Assembly (NCBI GenBank): GCA_041905405.1
Contig: JAYRLC010000023.1
Span: forward strand, 1 to 64,000
DNA length: 64,000 nt
Source: RAM1 sp041905405
GTDB taxonomy: Bacteria; Pseudomonadota; Gammaproteobacteria; Burkholderiales; Burkholderiaceae_C
Direction of reading: 5' to 3'
Shown here: piece by piece, positions 8,285 to 16,613 of the stretch
Numbering within the stretch: the first letter of the stretch is position 1
Layout: the number at the start of each line of letters is the position of its first letter
Notes under the pieces: model-generated
What the model saw: only the letters and a program-made list of their open reading frames with translations
Database searches by the model: none
Told to the model about the DNA's origin: nothing
Made by a program: the position numbers and the translations under genes

Positions 8285-8324
8285 TATCAATTTGACTAGA
8301 ATGGCTAATCATCTCAAATTGATA
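8285..8324. promoter_or_regulatory. 11-bp perfect inverted repeat upstream of the Fic gene
   Basis: TATCAATTTGA (8285-8295) and TCAAATTGATA (8314-8324) are exact reverse complements separated by 18 bp, ending 5 nt before the Fic start codon. A TTGACT hexamer (8292-8297) overlaps the left arm. The Fic protein has an N-terminal winged-helix domain, so an autoregulatory operator is the simplest reading. The spacing puts the half-site centres about 29 bp apart, close to three helical turns. Confidence 0.55.
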
Positions 8325-8329
8325 AGAAA

Positions 8330-9709
8330 ATGTCTCACTCGACCCGTGATCTGGATGCTGCCGTGCTGGGCTTTGCACGTGCACATGGCGTTCCGGTTGC
8401 GGCGGGTGCCATTCAGGCGCATTTGAATGAGCCGCGCGCCACGGTCAACCGGTCGCTCAGCCGGCTGGTGAACGGCGGGCAGCTCAAAAAAAGCGGCGCG
8501 GGCCGCAGTGTCGTTTATCAACCGGTGTTCGCGGCGCCGCCCCATGACCCGCTGGTGCTGTATGCGCGCGAGCCTGCTCCCCCACCCACGATGGGAGCCG
8601 CTGGCTTCCCCTGGAGCCGTGACGCATTGCCTGTGATTCAGGCCCTGAGTGCGCCATTGGGCACGCGCAGCCCGGTGTCCTACCAGCGTGGCTTTGTCGG
8701 CGGCTATCAGCCCAACGCCAACAGCCTGCTGCCGCCCAGCCTGGCTGCCGGGTTGGCAGAGGCGGGCCGTTCGAAAGAGCAGCAGCCTGCGGGCACGTAT
8801 GCCCGCAAGGTGCTGGAGCAACTGTTGATCGACCTGTCGTGGTCGTCTTCACGGCTGGAAGGCAACCGCAAGAGCCTGCTGGACACGCGTGAGCTGTTCG
8901 AGCGTGGTCGCTCGCCCGGCGACGACCGGGACGCGACGATGCTGCTCAACCACAAGGAAGCCATCGAGTTCATGGTGGACGCCGTGCCAACCGAGGGTGT
9001 GACGGTCCCGGTGGTTCGCAACCTGCAGGCCGTGCTGATGCGCGACCTGCTGCCCGATCCGGCGGACCTGGGGGCCATCCGCAGCCGTGTCGTCAATATC
9101 CATGGATCGGTCTACCTGCCCAGCCAGGTGCCCACGCTGCTGGACGAAACGCTGTCGACCATCGTGGCCAAGGCACGCCAGATCAACAACCCCGTGGAGT
9201 CGGCGTTTTTCCTGTGGGTGAATTTGGCCTATCTGCAGCCGTTCGCTGATGGAAACAAGCGCACGAGCCGCCTGGCCGCCAACATGCCGCTGATGCTGTC
9301 CAACTGTGCGCCGCTGTCGTTCCTGGACGTGGAATCGAACGACTACGCACTGGCGATGCTTGCCGTGTATGAGCGCTGCGACGTCTTGCCCGCCGTGGAG
9401 CTCTTCGAGTGGACGTATCGCCGCTCCATCCACAAGTATCAGGCCATTGTCGAATCGATGGGCGGGCCGGACCCTGTGCGCTCGCGCTATCGGGAGCAGT
9501 TGGGCGAAGCGATCCGCCAGATCGTGTTCTACGGTCTGTCGCAGGACAAAGCCGTCGCCGCGCTGGGCGTGGCCTCGGGCGACCAGCTTGCTTTCAACGC
9601 CATCCTGCAAACGGAACTGCAGCATCTGCAGCCGTACAACTGTGCCCGTTACCGGCTGCCTTTCGGCAGAACGCAGGCCTGGATCGACGCGGGCCGGCCA
9701 ACGGGCTGA
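8330..9709 (+). CDS. Fic-domain protein with HTH domain and a His-to-Gln change in the Fic motif
   Basis: A 459-aa protein. Residues about 1-80 form a winged HTH (AHLNEPRATVNRSLSRLVNGGQLKKSGAGR). A class II inhibitory motif, SxxxEGN, lies at residues 173-179. The Fic core follows, with QPFADGNKRTSR at 303-314. The canonical motif starts with histidine, the general base for AMP transfer to a target hydroxyl; here codon CAG (9236-9238) gives Gln303. The phosphate-binding DGNKR is intact. Fic enzymes normally AMPylate or phosphorylate proteins; this one may be a nucleotide-sensing regulator or use altered chemistry. I recall glutamine-bearing Fic homologues, so this may be a subfamily and not a random lesion. 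Confidence 0.85.
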   Translation: MSHSTRDLDAAVLGFARAHGVPVAAGAIQAHLNEPRATVNRSLSRLVNGGQLKKSGAGRSVVYQPVFAAPPHDPLVLYAREPAPPPTMGAAGFPWSRDALPVIQALSAPLGTRSPVSYQRGFVGGYQPNANSLLPPSLAAGLAEAGRSKEQQPAGTYARKVLEQLLIDLSWSSSRLEGNRKSLLDTRELFERGRSPGDDRDATMLLNHKEAIEFMVDAVPTEGVTVPVVRNLQAVLMRDLLPDPADLGAIRSRVVNIHGSVYLPSQVPTLLDETLSTIVAKARQINNPVESAFFLWVNLAYLQPFADGNKRTSRLAANMPLMLSNCAPLSFLDVESNDYALAMLAVYERCDVLPAVELFEWTYRRSIHKYQAIVESMGGPDPVRSRYREQLGEAIRQIVFYGLSQDKAVAALGVASGDQLAFNAILQTELQHLQPYNCARYRLPFGRTQAWIDAGRPTG

Positions 9710-9721
9710 GGCATCGCCAAA

Positions 9722-9749
9722 ACAAAGGCCCGCGACGGCGGGCCTTTGT
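9722..9749. terminator. Bidirectional terminator hairpin between fic and psiF
   Basis: ACAAAGGCCCGC and GCGGGCCTTTGT form a perfect 12-bp stem around GACG between two convergent genes. The AAA/TTT arms give a short U run in both directions, so it can serve both transcripts. Confidence 0.8.
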
Positions 9750-9765
9750 GGGGGCATTCTGGAGC

Positions 9766-10068
9766 TCAGGCCTTCTTGCTCAGGCACTCGCTCATGAACT
9801 TCTTGCGCTCGTCGCCCTTGAGCGTCTTGGCTTTCTCGTCGGCGTTGCAGGCCTTCATCTTGTCCTGCTGCGTCACGGGGGCGGCGGGCTTGGCGCTCAG
9901 GCATTCCTTCATGAAGGCCTTGCGGTCGTCGCCCTTCTTGTCGCCGGCGTCCTTGTTGCAGGTGGTCATCTTGCTCTGCTGGGCGGTGGGTTTCTTGTCG
10001 TCAGCGGCGTGGGCGGCGCCCACGGAAAGGCACAGGCCGAGGGCCATCAGGGAAAGCAGCTTTTTCAT
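9766..10068 (-). CDS. psiF: PsiF family protein
   Basis: A 100-aa exported protein: signal peptide (MKKLLSLMALGLCLSVGAAHA), then two tandem psiF repeats, each with the pattern QxKMxxCN...KGDxRKxFMxECLS (residues about 30-58 and 67-97). Each repeat has two cysteines, so disulfides are likely in the periplasm. The family was named for phosphate-starvation-inducible PsiF of E. coli; its biochemical role is unknown. AGGAG lies 8 nt before the ATG. It is divergent from argS. Confidence 0.88.
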   Translation of the reverse strand: MKKLLSLMALGLCLSVGAAHAADDKKPTAQQSKMTTCNKDAGDKKGDDRKAFMKECLSAKPAAPVTQQDKMKACNADEKAKTLKGDERKKFMSECLSKKA

Positions 10069-10164
10069 GGGGTCTCCTGGACAGGTGTTGGGGTTGAGTG
10101 GTTGAACCCGCGAGGATTCGAGCACATAACGTGGGCAGCGGCAAGGCGGATGACGCCCCGCCCG

Positions 10165-10170
10165 TAAAAT
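10165..10170 (+). promoter_or_regulatory. -10-like TAAAAT immediately before argS
   Basis: TAAAAT ends 6 nt upstream of the argS ATG (10177), with no Shine-Dalgarno between. The predicted transcription start falls at the A of the ATG, suggesting a leaderless transcript. Confidence 0.45.
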
Positions 10171-10176
10171 CCGCCG

Positions 10177-11862
10177 ATGCTCTCCGTCAAACAGGAATTG
10201 CTTGGCAGACTCGTTGCCGAGCTGGAACAGTTGTCGCCCGGCGCCGGCGCGCGCGCGGCTTTCGAGTCGCCCAAGGTCGCAGCGCATGGCGACTTTGCCT
10301 GCACGGCCGCCATGCAACTGGCCAAGCCGCTCAAGCTCAATCCGCGCCAGGTGGCCGAAAACCTGCGCACCGCGCTGCTCGCGACGCCCCCCTACGAGCA
10401 GTGGGTGGAGGCGATCGACATTGCCGGGCCTGGATTCATCAACATCCGCCTGAAGCCTGCCGCCAAGCAGCAGATCGTGCGCGAGGTGCTGGCGGCGGCA
10501 GCCGCATTCGGCAGCCGGCCGGCGAACGGCCAGCGCATGATGGTCGAATTCGTGTCGGCCAATCCCACCGGCCCGCTGCACGTGGGCCACGGCCGCCAGG
10601 CCGCGCTGGGCGACGCGATCTGCAACCTGTACACGACCCAAGGCTGGGACGTGCACCGCGAGTTCTATTACAACGACGCGGGCGTGCAGATTGCCACGCT
10701 GGCCAACTCGACCCAGCTGCGCGCGCAGGGCATCAAGCCCGGCGACCCGCAGTGGCCCGAAGCTGCCTACAACGGCGAATACATCCAGGACATCGCGAAC
10801 GACTTCCTGGCGAAAAAGACCGTCAGGGCCGATGACCGTGAATTCACCGCCAGCGGCGATGCGGCCGACCTGGACGGCATCCGCCAGTTCGCCGTGGCCT
10901 ACCTGCGCCATGAACAGGATCTGGACCTCAAGGCGTTCCAGGTGAAGTTCGACAACTACTACCTGGAATCCAGCCTGTACACCAGCGGCAAGGTGGATGC
11001 CACGGTGAAAAAACTCCAGGACGCCGGCAAGACCTACGAGCAGGACGGCGCGCTGTGGCTGCGGTCGACCGACTACGGCGACGACAAGGACCGCGTCATG
11101 CGCAAGTCCGACGGCACGTACACCTACTTCGTGCCCGACGTGGCGTACCACATCACCAAATGGGAGCGCGGCTTCCAGAAGGTGGTGAACATCCAGGGCA
11201 CCGACCACCACGGCACCATCGCGCGCGTGCGCGCCGGGCTGCAGGCCGCGGGCGTGGGCATCCCCCAGGGCTACCCCGACTACGTGCTGCACACCATGGT
11301 GCGCGTGATGAAGGGCGGCGAAGAGGTCAAGATCAGCAAGCGCGCCGGCAGCTACGTGACGCTGCGCGACCTGATCGAATGGACCAGCAAGGACGCCGTG
11401 CGCTTCTTCCTGCTCAGCCGCAAGCCCGACACCGAATACACATTCGACGTGGACCTGGCCGTCGCGCAGAACAACGACAACCCCGTCTACTACGTCCAGT
11501 ACGCCCATGCGCGCATCTGCTCGGTGCTGGCCGCGTGGCACGCCAAGGACGGTGGCGAGGTGGCGTCCCTGAAGGACGCCGATCTCTCGCCGCTCATCAG
11601 CCCGCAGGCCCAGGCGCTGATGCTGCAACTGGCCAAATACCCCGACATGCTGGCCGCCGCCGCGGCGGACTTCGCCCCGCACGACGTTACGTTCTACCTG
11701 CGCGAGCTGGCAGCGGGCTACCACAGCTACTACGACGCCGAGCGCATTCTGGTGGACGACGAGGCCGTCAAAAAGGCCCGGCTGGCCCTGGTCGCCGCCA
11801 CGGCGCAGGTGTTGCACAATGGCCTGCAGGTGCTCGGTGTCAGCGCACCGCAGAAGATGTGA
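10177..11862 (+). CDS. argS: Arginyl-tRNA synthetase
   Basis: A 561-aa class I aminoacyl-tRNA synthetase charging tRNA-Arg. The N-terminal additional domain (GDFACTAAMQLAKPLKLNPRQVAENL, GPGFINIRL) is followed by the HIGH-type motif ANPTGPLHVGHGRQ (HVGH near residue 135), the KMSK-like KISKRAGSYVTL near residue 385, and a C-terminal DALR anticodon-binding domain ending GLQVLGVSAPQKM. The length is normal. The SPOR-domain gene starts 2 nt after its stop, so they form an operon that continues to the dsbA-like gene. The start has no ribosome binding site (see the -10 just upstream). Confidence 0.97.
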   Translation: MLSVKQELLGRLVAELEQLSPGAGARAAFESPKVAAHGDFACTAAMQLAKPLKLNPRQVAENLRTALLATPPYEQWVEAIDIAGPGFINIRLKPAAKQQIVREVLAAAAAFGSRPANGQRMMVEFVSANPTGPLHVGHGRQAALGDAICNLYTTQGWDVHREFYYNDAGVQIATLANSTQLRAQGIKPGDPQWPEAAYNGEYIQDIANDFLAKKTVRADDREFTASGDAADLDGIRQFAVAYLRHEQDLDLKAFQVKFDNYYLESSLYTSGKVDATVKKLQDAGKTYEQDGALWLRSTDYGDDKDRVMRKSDGTYTYFVPDVAYHITKWERGFQKVVNIQGTDHHGTIARVRAGLQAAGVGIPQGYPDYVLHTMVRVMKGGEEVKISKRAGSYVTLRDLIEWTSKDAVRFFLLSRKPDTEYTFDVDLAVAQNNDNPVYYVQYAHARICSVLAAWHAKDGGEVASLKDADLSPLISPQAQALMLQLAKYPDMLAAAAADFAPHDVTFYLRELAAGYHSYYDAERILVDDEAVKKARLALVAATAQVLHNGLQVLGVSAPQKM

Positions 11863-11864
11863 AC

Positions 11865-12524
11865 ATGGCAACCATGAAACAACGCGGCAACCTCGTCCTT
11901 GGCCTGATCATCGGCGTCGTGATCGGCCTGGGTGCGGCACTGGCCGTGGCCGTTTACGTGACGAAAGTGCCCGTGCCCTTCATGAACAAGGGCACGAATC
12001 GCACCGCCGACCAGGACGCGGCCGAAGCCCGCAAGAACAAGGACTGGGATCCCAACGCGCCGCTGTACGGCAAGAACCCCGTGCGCCCCGCGCCCGCTGC
12101 ATCTGGCGCCGTGAGCGAAGGGCCCGCGGCAGCCGCGTCCGCGCCCAGGGCCGGCGCGAGCGCACCGAAAACGGCCGACGGCAAAGAGACCAAGCCTGCC
12201 GTCACCGGCGGTGACCCGCTGGGTGATCTGGCGCGCGCCAAGGCGGGCGGCGCGCCCGCGGCGGCCGGTGCTACCACCGGGGCGGACCCGTTCCTGTACT
12301 TCATCCAGGCCGGCGCCTTCCGTACGCCCGATGACGCCGAGGCACAGCGCGCCAAGCTGTCGCTGATCGGGCTGGAAGCCAAGGTCACCGAACGCGAGCA
12401 GTCCGGCCGCACGGTCTACCGCGTGCGCGTGGGTCCGTTCGAACGCAAGGAAGAGGCCGAAAAGCAGAAAGAACGGCTGGAGGCCAGCGGTGTTGAAACG
12501 GCGCTTGTTCGCCAGCAACGCTGA
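11865..12524 (+). CDS. SPOR-domain inner-membrane protein (FtsN-like)
   Basis: A 219-aa protein with a short cytoplasmic N-terminus (MATMKQRGN), one transmembrane helix (residues about 8-30), a long Ala/Pro-rich periplasmic linker, and a C-terminal SPOR domain from about residue 143 (FYFIQAGAF-like segment LYFIQAGAFRTPDDAEAQRAKL, then TVYRVRVGPFERKEEAEK). SPOR domains bind denuded septal peptidoglycan, so a role in cell division like FtsN is likely. It follows argS by 2 nt and precedes the dsbA-like gene, a gene order usual in Burkholderiales. The linker is low-complexity and probably unstructured. Confidence 0.9.
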   Translation: MATMKQRGNLVLGLIIGVVIGLGAALAVAVYVTKVPVPFMNKGTNRTADQDAAEARKNKDWDPNAPLYGKNPVRPAPAASGAVSEGPAAAASAPRAGASAPKTADGKETKPAVTGGDPLGDLARAKAGGAPAAAGATTGADPFLYFIQAGAFRTPDDAEAQRAKLSLIGLEAKVTEREQSGRTVYRVRVGPFERKEEAEKQKERLEASGVETALVRQQR

Positions 12525-12595
12525 AGGTTCCGCGCCCGCCGTGCTGAACTTTCCCCGGCACACCGGCTCAGACGACATTCAAGGAGTGAATTGAC

Positions 12596-13240
12596 ATGAA
12601 GCGACGCGATTTTTCCCTCGCAACGGTAGCCGCTGTGGCCGCCACGGGGCTGGCGCTGCCGGCGCATGCCCAGAAAAAGCCTGATGAAGGCGCGGACTAC
12701 CTCGCGCTGGACAAGCGTGTGCCGGTCGAGGCGCCACAGGGCAAGGTCGAGGTGATTGAGTTCTTCTGGTACAGCTGCCCGCACTGCAACGCCTTTGAGC
12801 CCAAGCTGGAAGCCTGGATCAAGAAGAACCCGGCCGACGTCGTCGTGCGCCGCGTGCCGGTCGCCTTCCGCGACAGCTTCGTGCCGCAGCAGCGCCTGTT
12901 CTACACACTGGAGGCCATGGGCAAGGTTGACGAAGTGCACCGCAAGGTCTTCAACGCCATCCACGTGGACAAGCTGTCTCTGGACAAGGAAGACACCATC
13001 ACCGCCTGGGTCGAAAAGCAGGGCGTGGACAAGGCCAAGTTCACCGAGCTGTACAACTCGTTCTGGGTGTCCACCAAGGCGCGTCGCGCGGCCCAGCTGC
13101 AGGACGCTTTCAAGGTCCAGGGCGTGCCTGCGCTGGGCATCGCCGGGCGCTGGTACACCGACGGCACGCTCGCCGGCACCATGGACCGTGCGCTTCAGGT
13201 CACCGACTACCTGATCGCCGAAGCACGCAAGAGCAAGTAA
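12596..13240 (+). CDS. dsbA: DsbA-type thiol:disulfide interchange protein
   Basis: A 214-aa periplasmic thioredoxin-fold oxidoreductase. A signal peptide (MKRRDFSLATVAAVAATGLALPAHA) is followed by the CPHC active site at residues 61-64 within FFWYSCPHCNAFEP, and a cis-proline region VQGVPALGIAGRWYTDG. CPHC is the DsbA redox motif, so it should introduce disulfides into exported proteins. A strong AAGGAG precedes the ATG. It is the last gene of the argS group and is followed by a clear terminator. Confidence 0.93.
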   Translation: MKRRDFSLATVAAVAATGLALPAHAQKKPDEGADYLALDKRVPVEAPQGKVEVIEFFWYSCPHCNAFEPKLEAWIKKNPADVVVRRVPVAFRDSFVPQQRLFYTLEAMGKVDEVHRKVFNAIHVDKLSLDKEDTITAWVEKQGVDKAKFTELYNSFWVSTKARRAAQLQDAFKVQGVPALGIAGRWYTDGTLAGTMDRALQVTDYLIAEARKSK

Positions 13241-13276
13241 TCAGCGTCACCGGCGGGTCGACAGCCCGCCGTCATG

Positions 13277-13302
13277 AAAAAGCCCGCACGCGCGGGCTTT
13301 TT
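13277..13302 (+). terminator. Rho-independent terminator after dsbA
   Basis: AAAAAGCCCGC pairs with GCGGGCTTTTT (11 bp) around an ACGC loop, ending in a T5 run. It closes the argS-SPOR-dsbA transcription unit and separates it from lptA. Confidence 0.9.
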
Positions 13303-13305
13303 ACC

Positions 13306-13333
13306 TTGAGCGCCCGAAGTCGGCCGCTACAAT
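13306..13333 (+). promoter_or_regulatory. Promoter candidate for lptA
   Basis: TTGAGC (13306-13311) and TACAAT (13328-13333) are separated by 16 bp, directly after the dsbA terminator. An in-frame ATG at 13332 overlaps the -10 hexamer, so it cannot be the start of a transcript from this promoter; this favours the ATG at 13356 for lptA. Confidence 0.6.
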
Positions 13334-13355
13334 GGCCAGCAAGATTCGTGCCGAT

Positions 13356-13979
13356 ATGAAACTTTCCTACGCCCCCCTTCTGATCGCAGCAGCCTGTGCA
13401 CTGTCCGGGGGCGTGGCGCACGCCGAACGGGCCGACCGCAACAAGCCCATGAACATCGAAGCCGACGCGCTGCGCTACGACGACCTCAAGCAAACCAGCA
13501 TCTTCACGGGCCGGGTCATCATGACCAAGGGCACCATCGTGATCCGCGGCGCGCGCGTGGACGTGCGCCAAGACGCAGAGGGCTACCAGTTCGGCACTGT
13601 CACGGCCGAGCCCGGCAAGCTCGCCTACTACCGCCAGAAACGCGAAGGCGTGGACGAATACATCGAGGGCGAGGCCGACAGTATCGAATACGACGGCCGC
13701 GCCGACCGCGTGCGCTTCATCCGCAACGCCGAGCTGCGCCGGCTGCGCGGGGCGACAGTGGCCGACGAAATGACCGGCAGCCTGATCGTGTACGACAACA
13801 CCACCGACGTGTTCACCGTGGATGGCAGCGTCACGGCGGCGGGCCAGCCGGCGGCGACCGGCGGGCGGGTGCGCGCCATCCTGACGCCGCGCGGCGCCGC
13901 ATCCGCCGCCGCGCAGGCCGCCCCGGCCGCGCCGGCGCAACTGCGCCAGAGCACTACCATCGGCGGGGAGCGCAAGTGA
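13356..13979 (+). CDS. lptA: Lipopolysaccharide transport periplasmic protein LptA
   Basis: A 207-aa exported protein of the LPS-transport bridge that carries LPS from LptBFGC to LptDE. It has a signal peptide (MKLSYAPLLIAAACALSGGVAHA), then the OstA/LptA beta-jellyroll: RNKPMNIEADALRYDDLKQTSIFTGRVIMTKGTIVIRGARVDV and TADSIEYDGRADRVRFIRNAELRRL-like strands. It overlaps lptB by 4 nt. LptC and KdsC, the usual upstream partners, are absent: the gene before it is dsbA, separated by a terminator. It therefore has its own promoter. Confidence 0.92.
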   Translation: MKLSYAPLLIAAACALSGGVAHAERADRNKPMNIEADALRYDDLKQTSIFTGRVIMTKGTIVIRGARVDVRQDAEGYQFGTVTAEPGKLAYYRQKREGVDEYIEGEADSIEYDGRADRVRFIRNAELRRLRGATVADEMTGSLIVYDNTTDVFTVDGSVTAAGQPAATGGRVRAILTPRGAASAAAQAAPAAPAQLRQSTTIGGERK

Positions 13980-14770
13980 CGGAAGGCGTTGCGGCCCTGT
14001 CCGAACCCGTCGCGCCGGCATCCGGCGGTGCGAGCCGGCTGGAAGCCCGGCACCTGCAGAAGTCCTACGGCAGCCGCAAGGTCGTCAAGGACGTGTCGCT
14101 GGCCGTGCAAAAGGGCGAAGTCGTGGGGCTGCTGGGGCCCAATGGCGCGGGCAAGACCACTTCGTTCTACATGATCGTGGGCCTGGTGCGGGCCGACGCG
14201 GGCGAGATTGCCATCGATGGCCAGCCGGTGGAGCACATGCCGATCCATCGCCGCTCGCGCCTGGGCCTGAGCTACCTGCCACAGGAGGCGTCGATCTTCC
14301 GCAAGCTCAATGTCGAGGAAAACGTGCGCGCCGTGCTGGAGCTTCAGCGTGGCGAGGACGGCCGGCCGCTGGCCAGGGCCGTCATCAACGAACGCCTGGA
14401 CGCGCTGCTGCAGGACCTGCGCGTCGAGCATCTGCGCGGTTCGCCTTCGGTGGCGCTGTCCGGCGGCGAACGCCGACGCGTGGAGATCGCGCGTGCCCTG
14501 GCGACCCAGCCGCGCTTCATCCTGCTGGACGAGCCGTTTGCCGGCATCGACCCGATCGCCGTGATCGAGATCCAGCGCATCATCAGCTTCCTGAAGTCGC
14601 GCGGCATTGGCGTGCTCATCACCGACCACAACGTGCGCGAAACGCTGGGCATCTGCGATCACGCCTACATCATCAGCGACGGCCACGTGCTGGCGCAGGG
14701 AACCCCGTCGGAGATCGTGAACAACGCGGACGTGCGGCGCGTGTACCTCGGCGAACACTTCCGCATGTGA
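13976..14770 (+). CDS. lptB: LPS export ABC transporter ATP-binding protein LptB
   Basis: A 264-aa ABC ATPase that powers LPS extraction with LptFG at the inner membrane. It shows Walker A GPNGAGKTT (residues 54-62), the Q-loop LPQEASIFRKL characteristic of LptB, signature LSGGERRRVEIARAL, Walker B FILLDEPFAGIDP, and H-loop TDHNVRE. It starts with GTG at 13976 overlapping the lptA stop. An N-terminal extension of about 20 residues (Pro/Ala/Ser-rich) precedes the ABC core, slightly longer than E. coli LptB. rpoN follows 16 nt later, the common proteobacterial order. Confidence 0.96.
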   Translation: MTEGVAALSEPVAPASGGASRLEARHLQKSYGSRKVVKDVSLAVQKGEVVGLLGPNGAGKTTSFYMIVGLVRADAGEIAIDGQPVEHMPIHRRSRLGLSYLPQEASIFRKLNVEENVRAVLELQRGEDGRPLARAVINERLDALLQDLRVEHLRGSPSVALSGGERRRVEIARALATQPRFILLDEPFAGIDPIAVIEIQRIISFLKSRGIGVLITDHNVRETLGICDHAYIISDGHVLAQGTPSEIVNNADVRRVYLGEHFRM

Positions 14771-14786
14771 TCCTGGGTTCTTGGTC

Positions 14787-16367
14787 ATGAAACAGGGTCT
14801 GTCGCTACGCGTCTCGCAGCATCTGGCATTGACGCCGCAGCTGCAGCAGTCCATCCGGCTGCTGCAGCTGTCCACGCTCGAGCTGAGCCAGGAAGTCGAG
14901 CAGATGCTGGACGACAACCCGTTCCTGGAGCTGAACACCGACGAGGCGCCGCGCGAGGAATTCGGTCTGGCGCAGGCCGACACGCCGGTGCGCGAAGACG
15001 ACCGCGAGGCCGAATACGTGGCCGACCCCGTGAATGCGCCAGCGCAGGCCTCCGAATCCGTTGCGACTGCGGCTGCGGCTGCGGCTGAAGCAGATGCTCC
15101 TGCCGCCGCCGAGGGCGACGACCCGAGCTGGGACGGCGACGGCACCACCGAAATGGTGCCCGACGACGGTGAATGGGGCGGCGAGGCGCCCGCGCGCAAG
15201 AACAACGCGGGCGAGGACGGCGACATGGACGCCACCGAACTCGCCCGCGGCCATGAATCTTTGCAGGACCACCTGCACCGCCAGGCGCTGACGCTGCGGC
15301 TGTCGGCCGAGGACAGCGCCGCGCTGCGCTTCCTGATCGAATCGCTCAACGACGACGGCTACCTGGAAGACTCGCTGGAGGAGCTGGCCATCAGCCTGGC
15401 GGGCCGCGACGACGAGCAGCTGGAAGAGTTGGTGCACCGTTTCACCGTGGCGCTGCGCCTGCTGCACCATCTGGAGCCGGCCGGTGTGGGCGCGCGCACG
15501 CTGGGCGAATGCCTCACGCTGCAGCTTCGCGCCCTGCAGGCCGGGGGTGATCCGCCGGATGCCTGCGACGCGGCGCTGCGCCTGTGCGCGCAGCCCATAG
15601 AACTGCTCGCGCGGCGCGACGTGAAGCGGCTGGCCCAGGCCACGGGTGACAGTGAGGCCGACGTCAAGGCCGCCATCGGCCTGATCACGCGGCTGGAGCC
15701 CAAGCCGGGCCGGCGTTTTACCGACGTGGAACGCAACATCGTGGTGCCTGACGTGATCGTCACGCGCGTGGGCCGCGCGTCGCAGCCCAAATTCCGGGTG
15801 CAGCTCAACGGCGACGTCATGCCGCGCCTGCGCGTTCACGACATCTATGCCGGCGCGCTGAAGGCGCACAAGGGCGAGGGCCACCAGGCCCTGCAGCAGC
15901 GCCTGCAGGAGGCGCGCTGGTTCATCAAGAACATCCAGCAGCGCTTTGACACCATCCTGCGCGTGTCCAATGCGATCGTGGAACGGCAGAAGAACTTCTT
16001 CGTGCACGGCGAGCTGGCCATGCGGCCGCTGGTGCTGCGCGAGATCGCCGACGAGCTGGGCCTGCACGAGTCGACCATCAGCCGCGTGACCACGGCCAAA
16101 TACATGTCCACGCCCTACGGCACCTTCGAGCTCAAGTACTTCTTCGGCTCGGCACTGGGAACGGAGACGGGCGGCAATGCGTCCAGCACGGCGGTGCGCG
16201 CGCTGATCAAACAGTTCGTGGCCAGCGAAAGCACCAAGAAGCCGCTGTCGGACAACCAGATCTCGGAGATGCTGAAAGAGCAGGGTATCGAGTGCGCGCG
16301 CCGCACGGTCGCCAAATACCGCGAGGCGTTGAAGATCGCGCCCGCGAACCTGCGAAAGGCGTTGTAG
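14787..16367 (+). CDS. rpoN: RNA polymerase sigma-54 factor
   Basis: A 526-aa sigma-54. Region I is present (MKQGLSLRVSQHLALTPQLQQSIRLLQLSTLELSQEVEQ). An acidic, Ala-rich region II lies around residues 60-160, followed by the core-binding domain, an HTH segment (LGLHESTISRVTTAKYM) and the C-terminal RpoN box ARRTVAKYRE near residue 510. The ATG at 14787 is used; a TTG 6 nt upstream is in frame but adds nothing to region I. It directs transcription from -24/-12 promoters that need enhancer-binding proteins. The usual downstream genes (hpf, ptsN) are absent; a toxin-antitoxin pair follows on the opposite strand. Confidence 0.97.
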   Translation: MKQGLSLRVSQHLALTPQLQQSIRLLQLSTLELSQEVEQMLDDNPFLELNTDEAPREEFGLAQADTPVREDDREAEYVADPVNAPAQASESVATAAAAAAEADAPAAAEGDDPSWDGDGTTEMVPDDGEWGGEAPARKNNAGEDGDMDATELARGHESLQDHLHRQALTLRLSAEDSAALRFLIESLNDDGYLEDSLEELAISLAGRDDEQLEELVHRFTVALRLLHHLEPAGVGARTLGECLTLQLRALQAGGDPPDACDAALRLCAQPIELLARRDVKRLAQATGDSEADVKAAIGLITRLEPKPGRRFTDVERNIVVPDVIVTRVGRASQPKFRVQLNGDVMPRLRVHDIYAGALKAHKGEGHQALQQRLQEARWFIKNIQQRFDTILRVSNAIVERQKNFFVHGELAMRPLVLREIADELGLHESTISRVTTAKYMSTPYGTFELKYFFGSALGTETGGNASSTAVRALIKQFVASESTKKPLSDNQISEMLKEQGIECARRTVAKYREALKIAPANLRKAL

Positions 16368-16376
16368 GCCAGCCTG

Positions 16377-16613
16377 TCAGCGTTCGTCGCCAGCGGCTGG
16401 CGGCGCATCGGGCGCGCGGCGCAACAGCCTGCGCGCCTCGCGGACGTTGCCGCGGCTGGCGCGCTGCTGGATAAAGGCTTCTGCGTCGAGCGCGGAAACC
16501 TTCTCGGCAACGGCCATGGCAATGAACTGGTTGAGCGATGTGTTGTCGCGCGCCGCCAGAGTTTTGGCGTAGTCGTGCAGCGAATCCGGCAGGCGCAGGG
16601 CAAAGTTACTCAT
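16377..16613 (-). CDS. Ribbon-helix-helix (HicB/CopG-like) antitoxin
   Basis: A 78-aa protein with an N-terminal ribbon-helix-helix pattern: FALRLPDSLHDYAKTLAARDNTSLNQFIAMAVAEKVSAL, the beta-strand and two helices of the Arc/CopG/HicB fold. The C-terminal tail (RRLLRRAPDAPPAAGDER) is basic and disordered, as expected of an antitoxin neutralising segment. Its start overlaps the end of the PIN toxin gene by 8 nt, and the pair is transcribed together from the minus strand. It should bind DNA upstream of the pair and block the toxin. Confidence 0.8.
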   Translation of the reverse strand: MSNFALRLPDSLHDYAKTLAARDNTSLNQFIAMAVAEKVSALDAEAFIQQRASRGNVREARRLLRRAPDAPPAAGDER

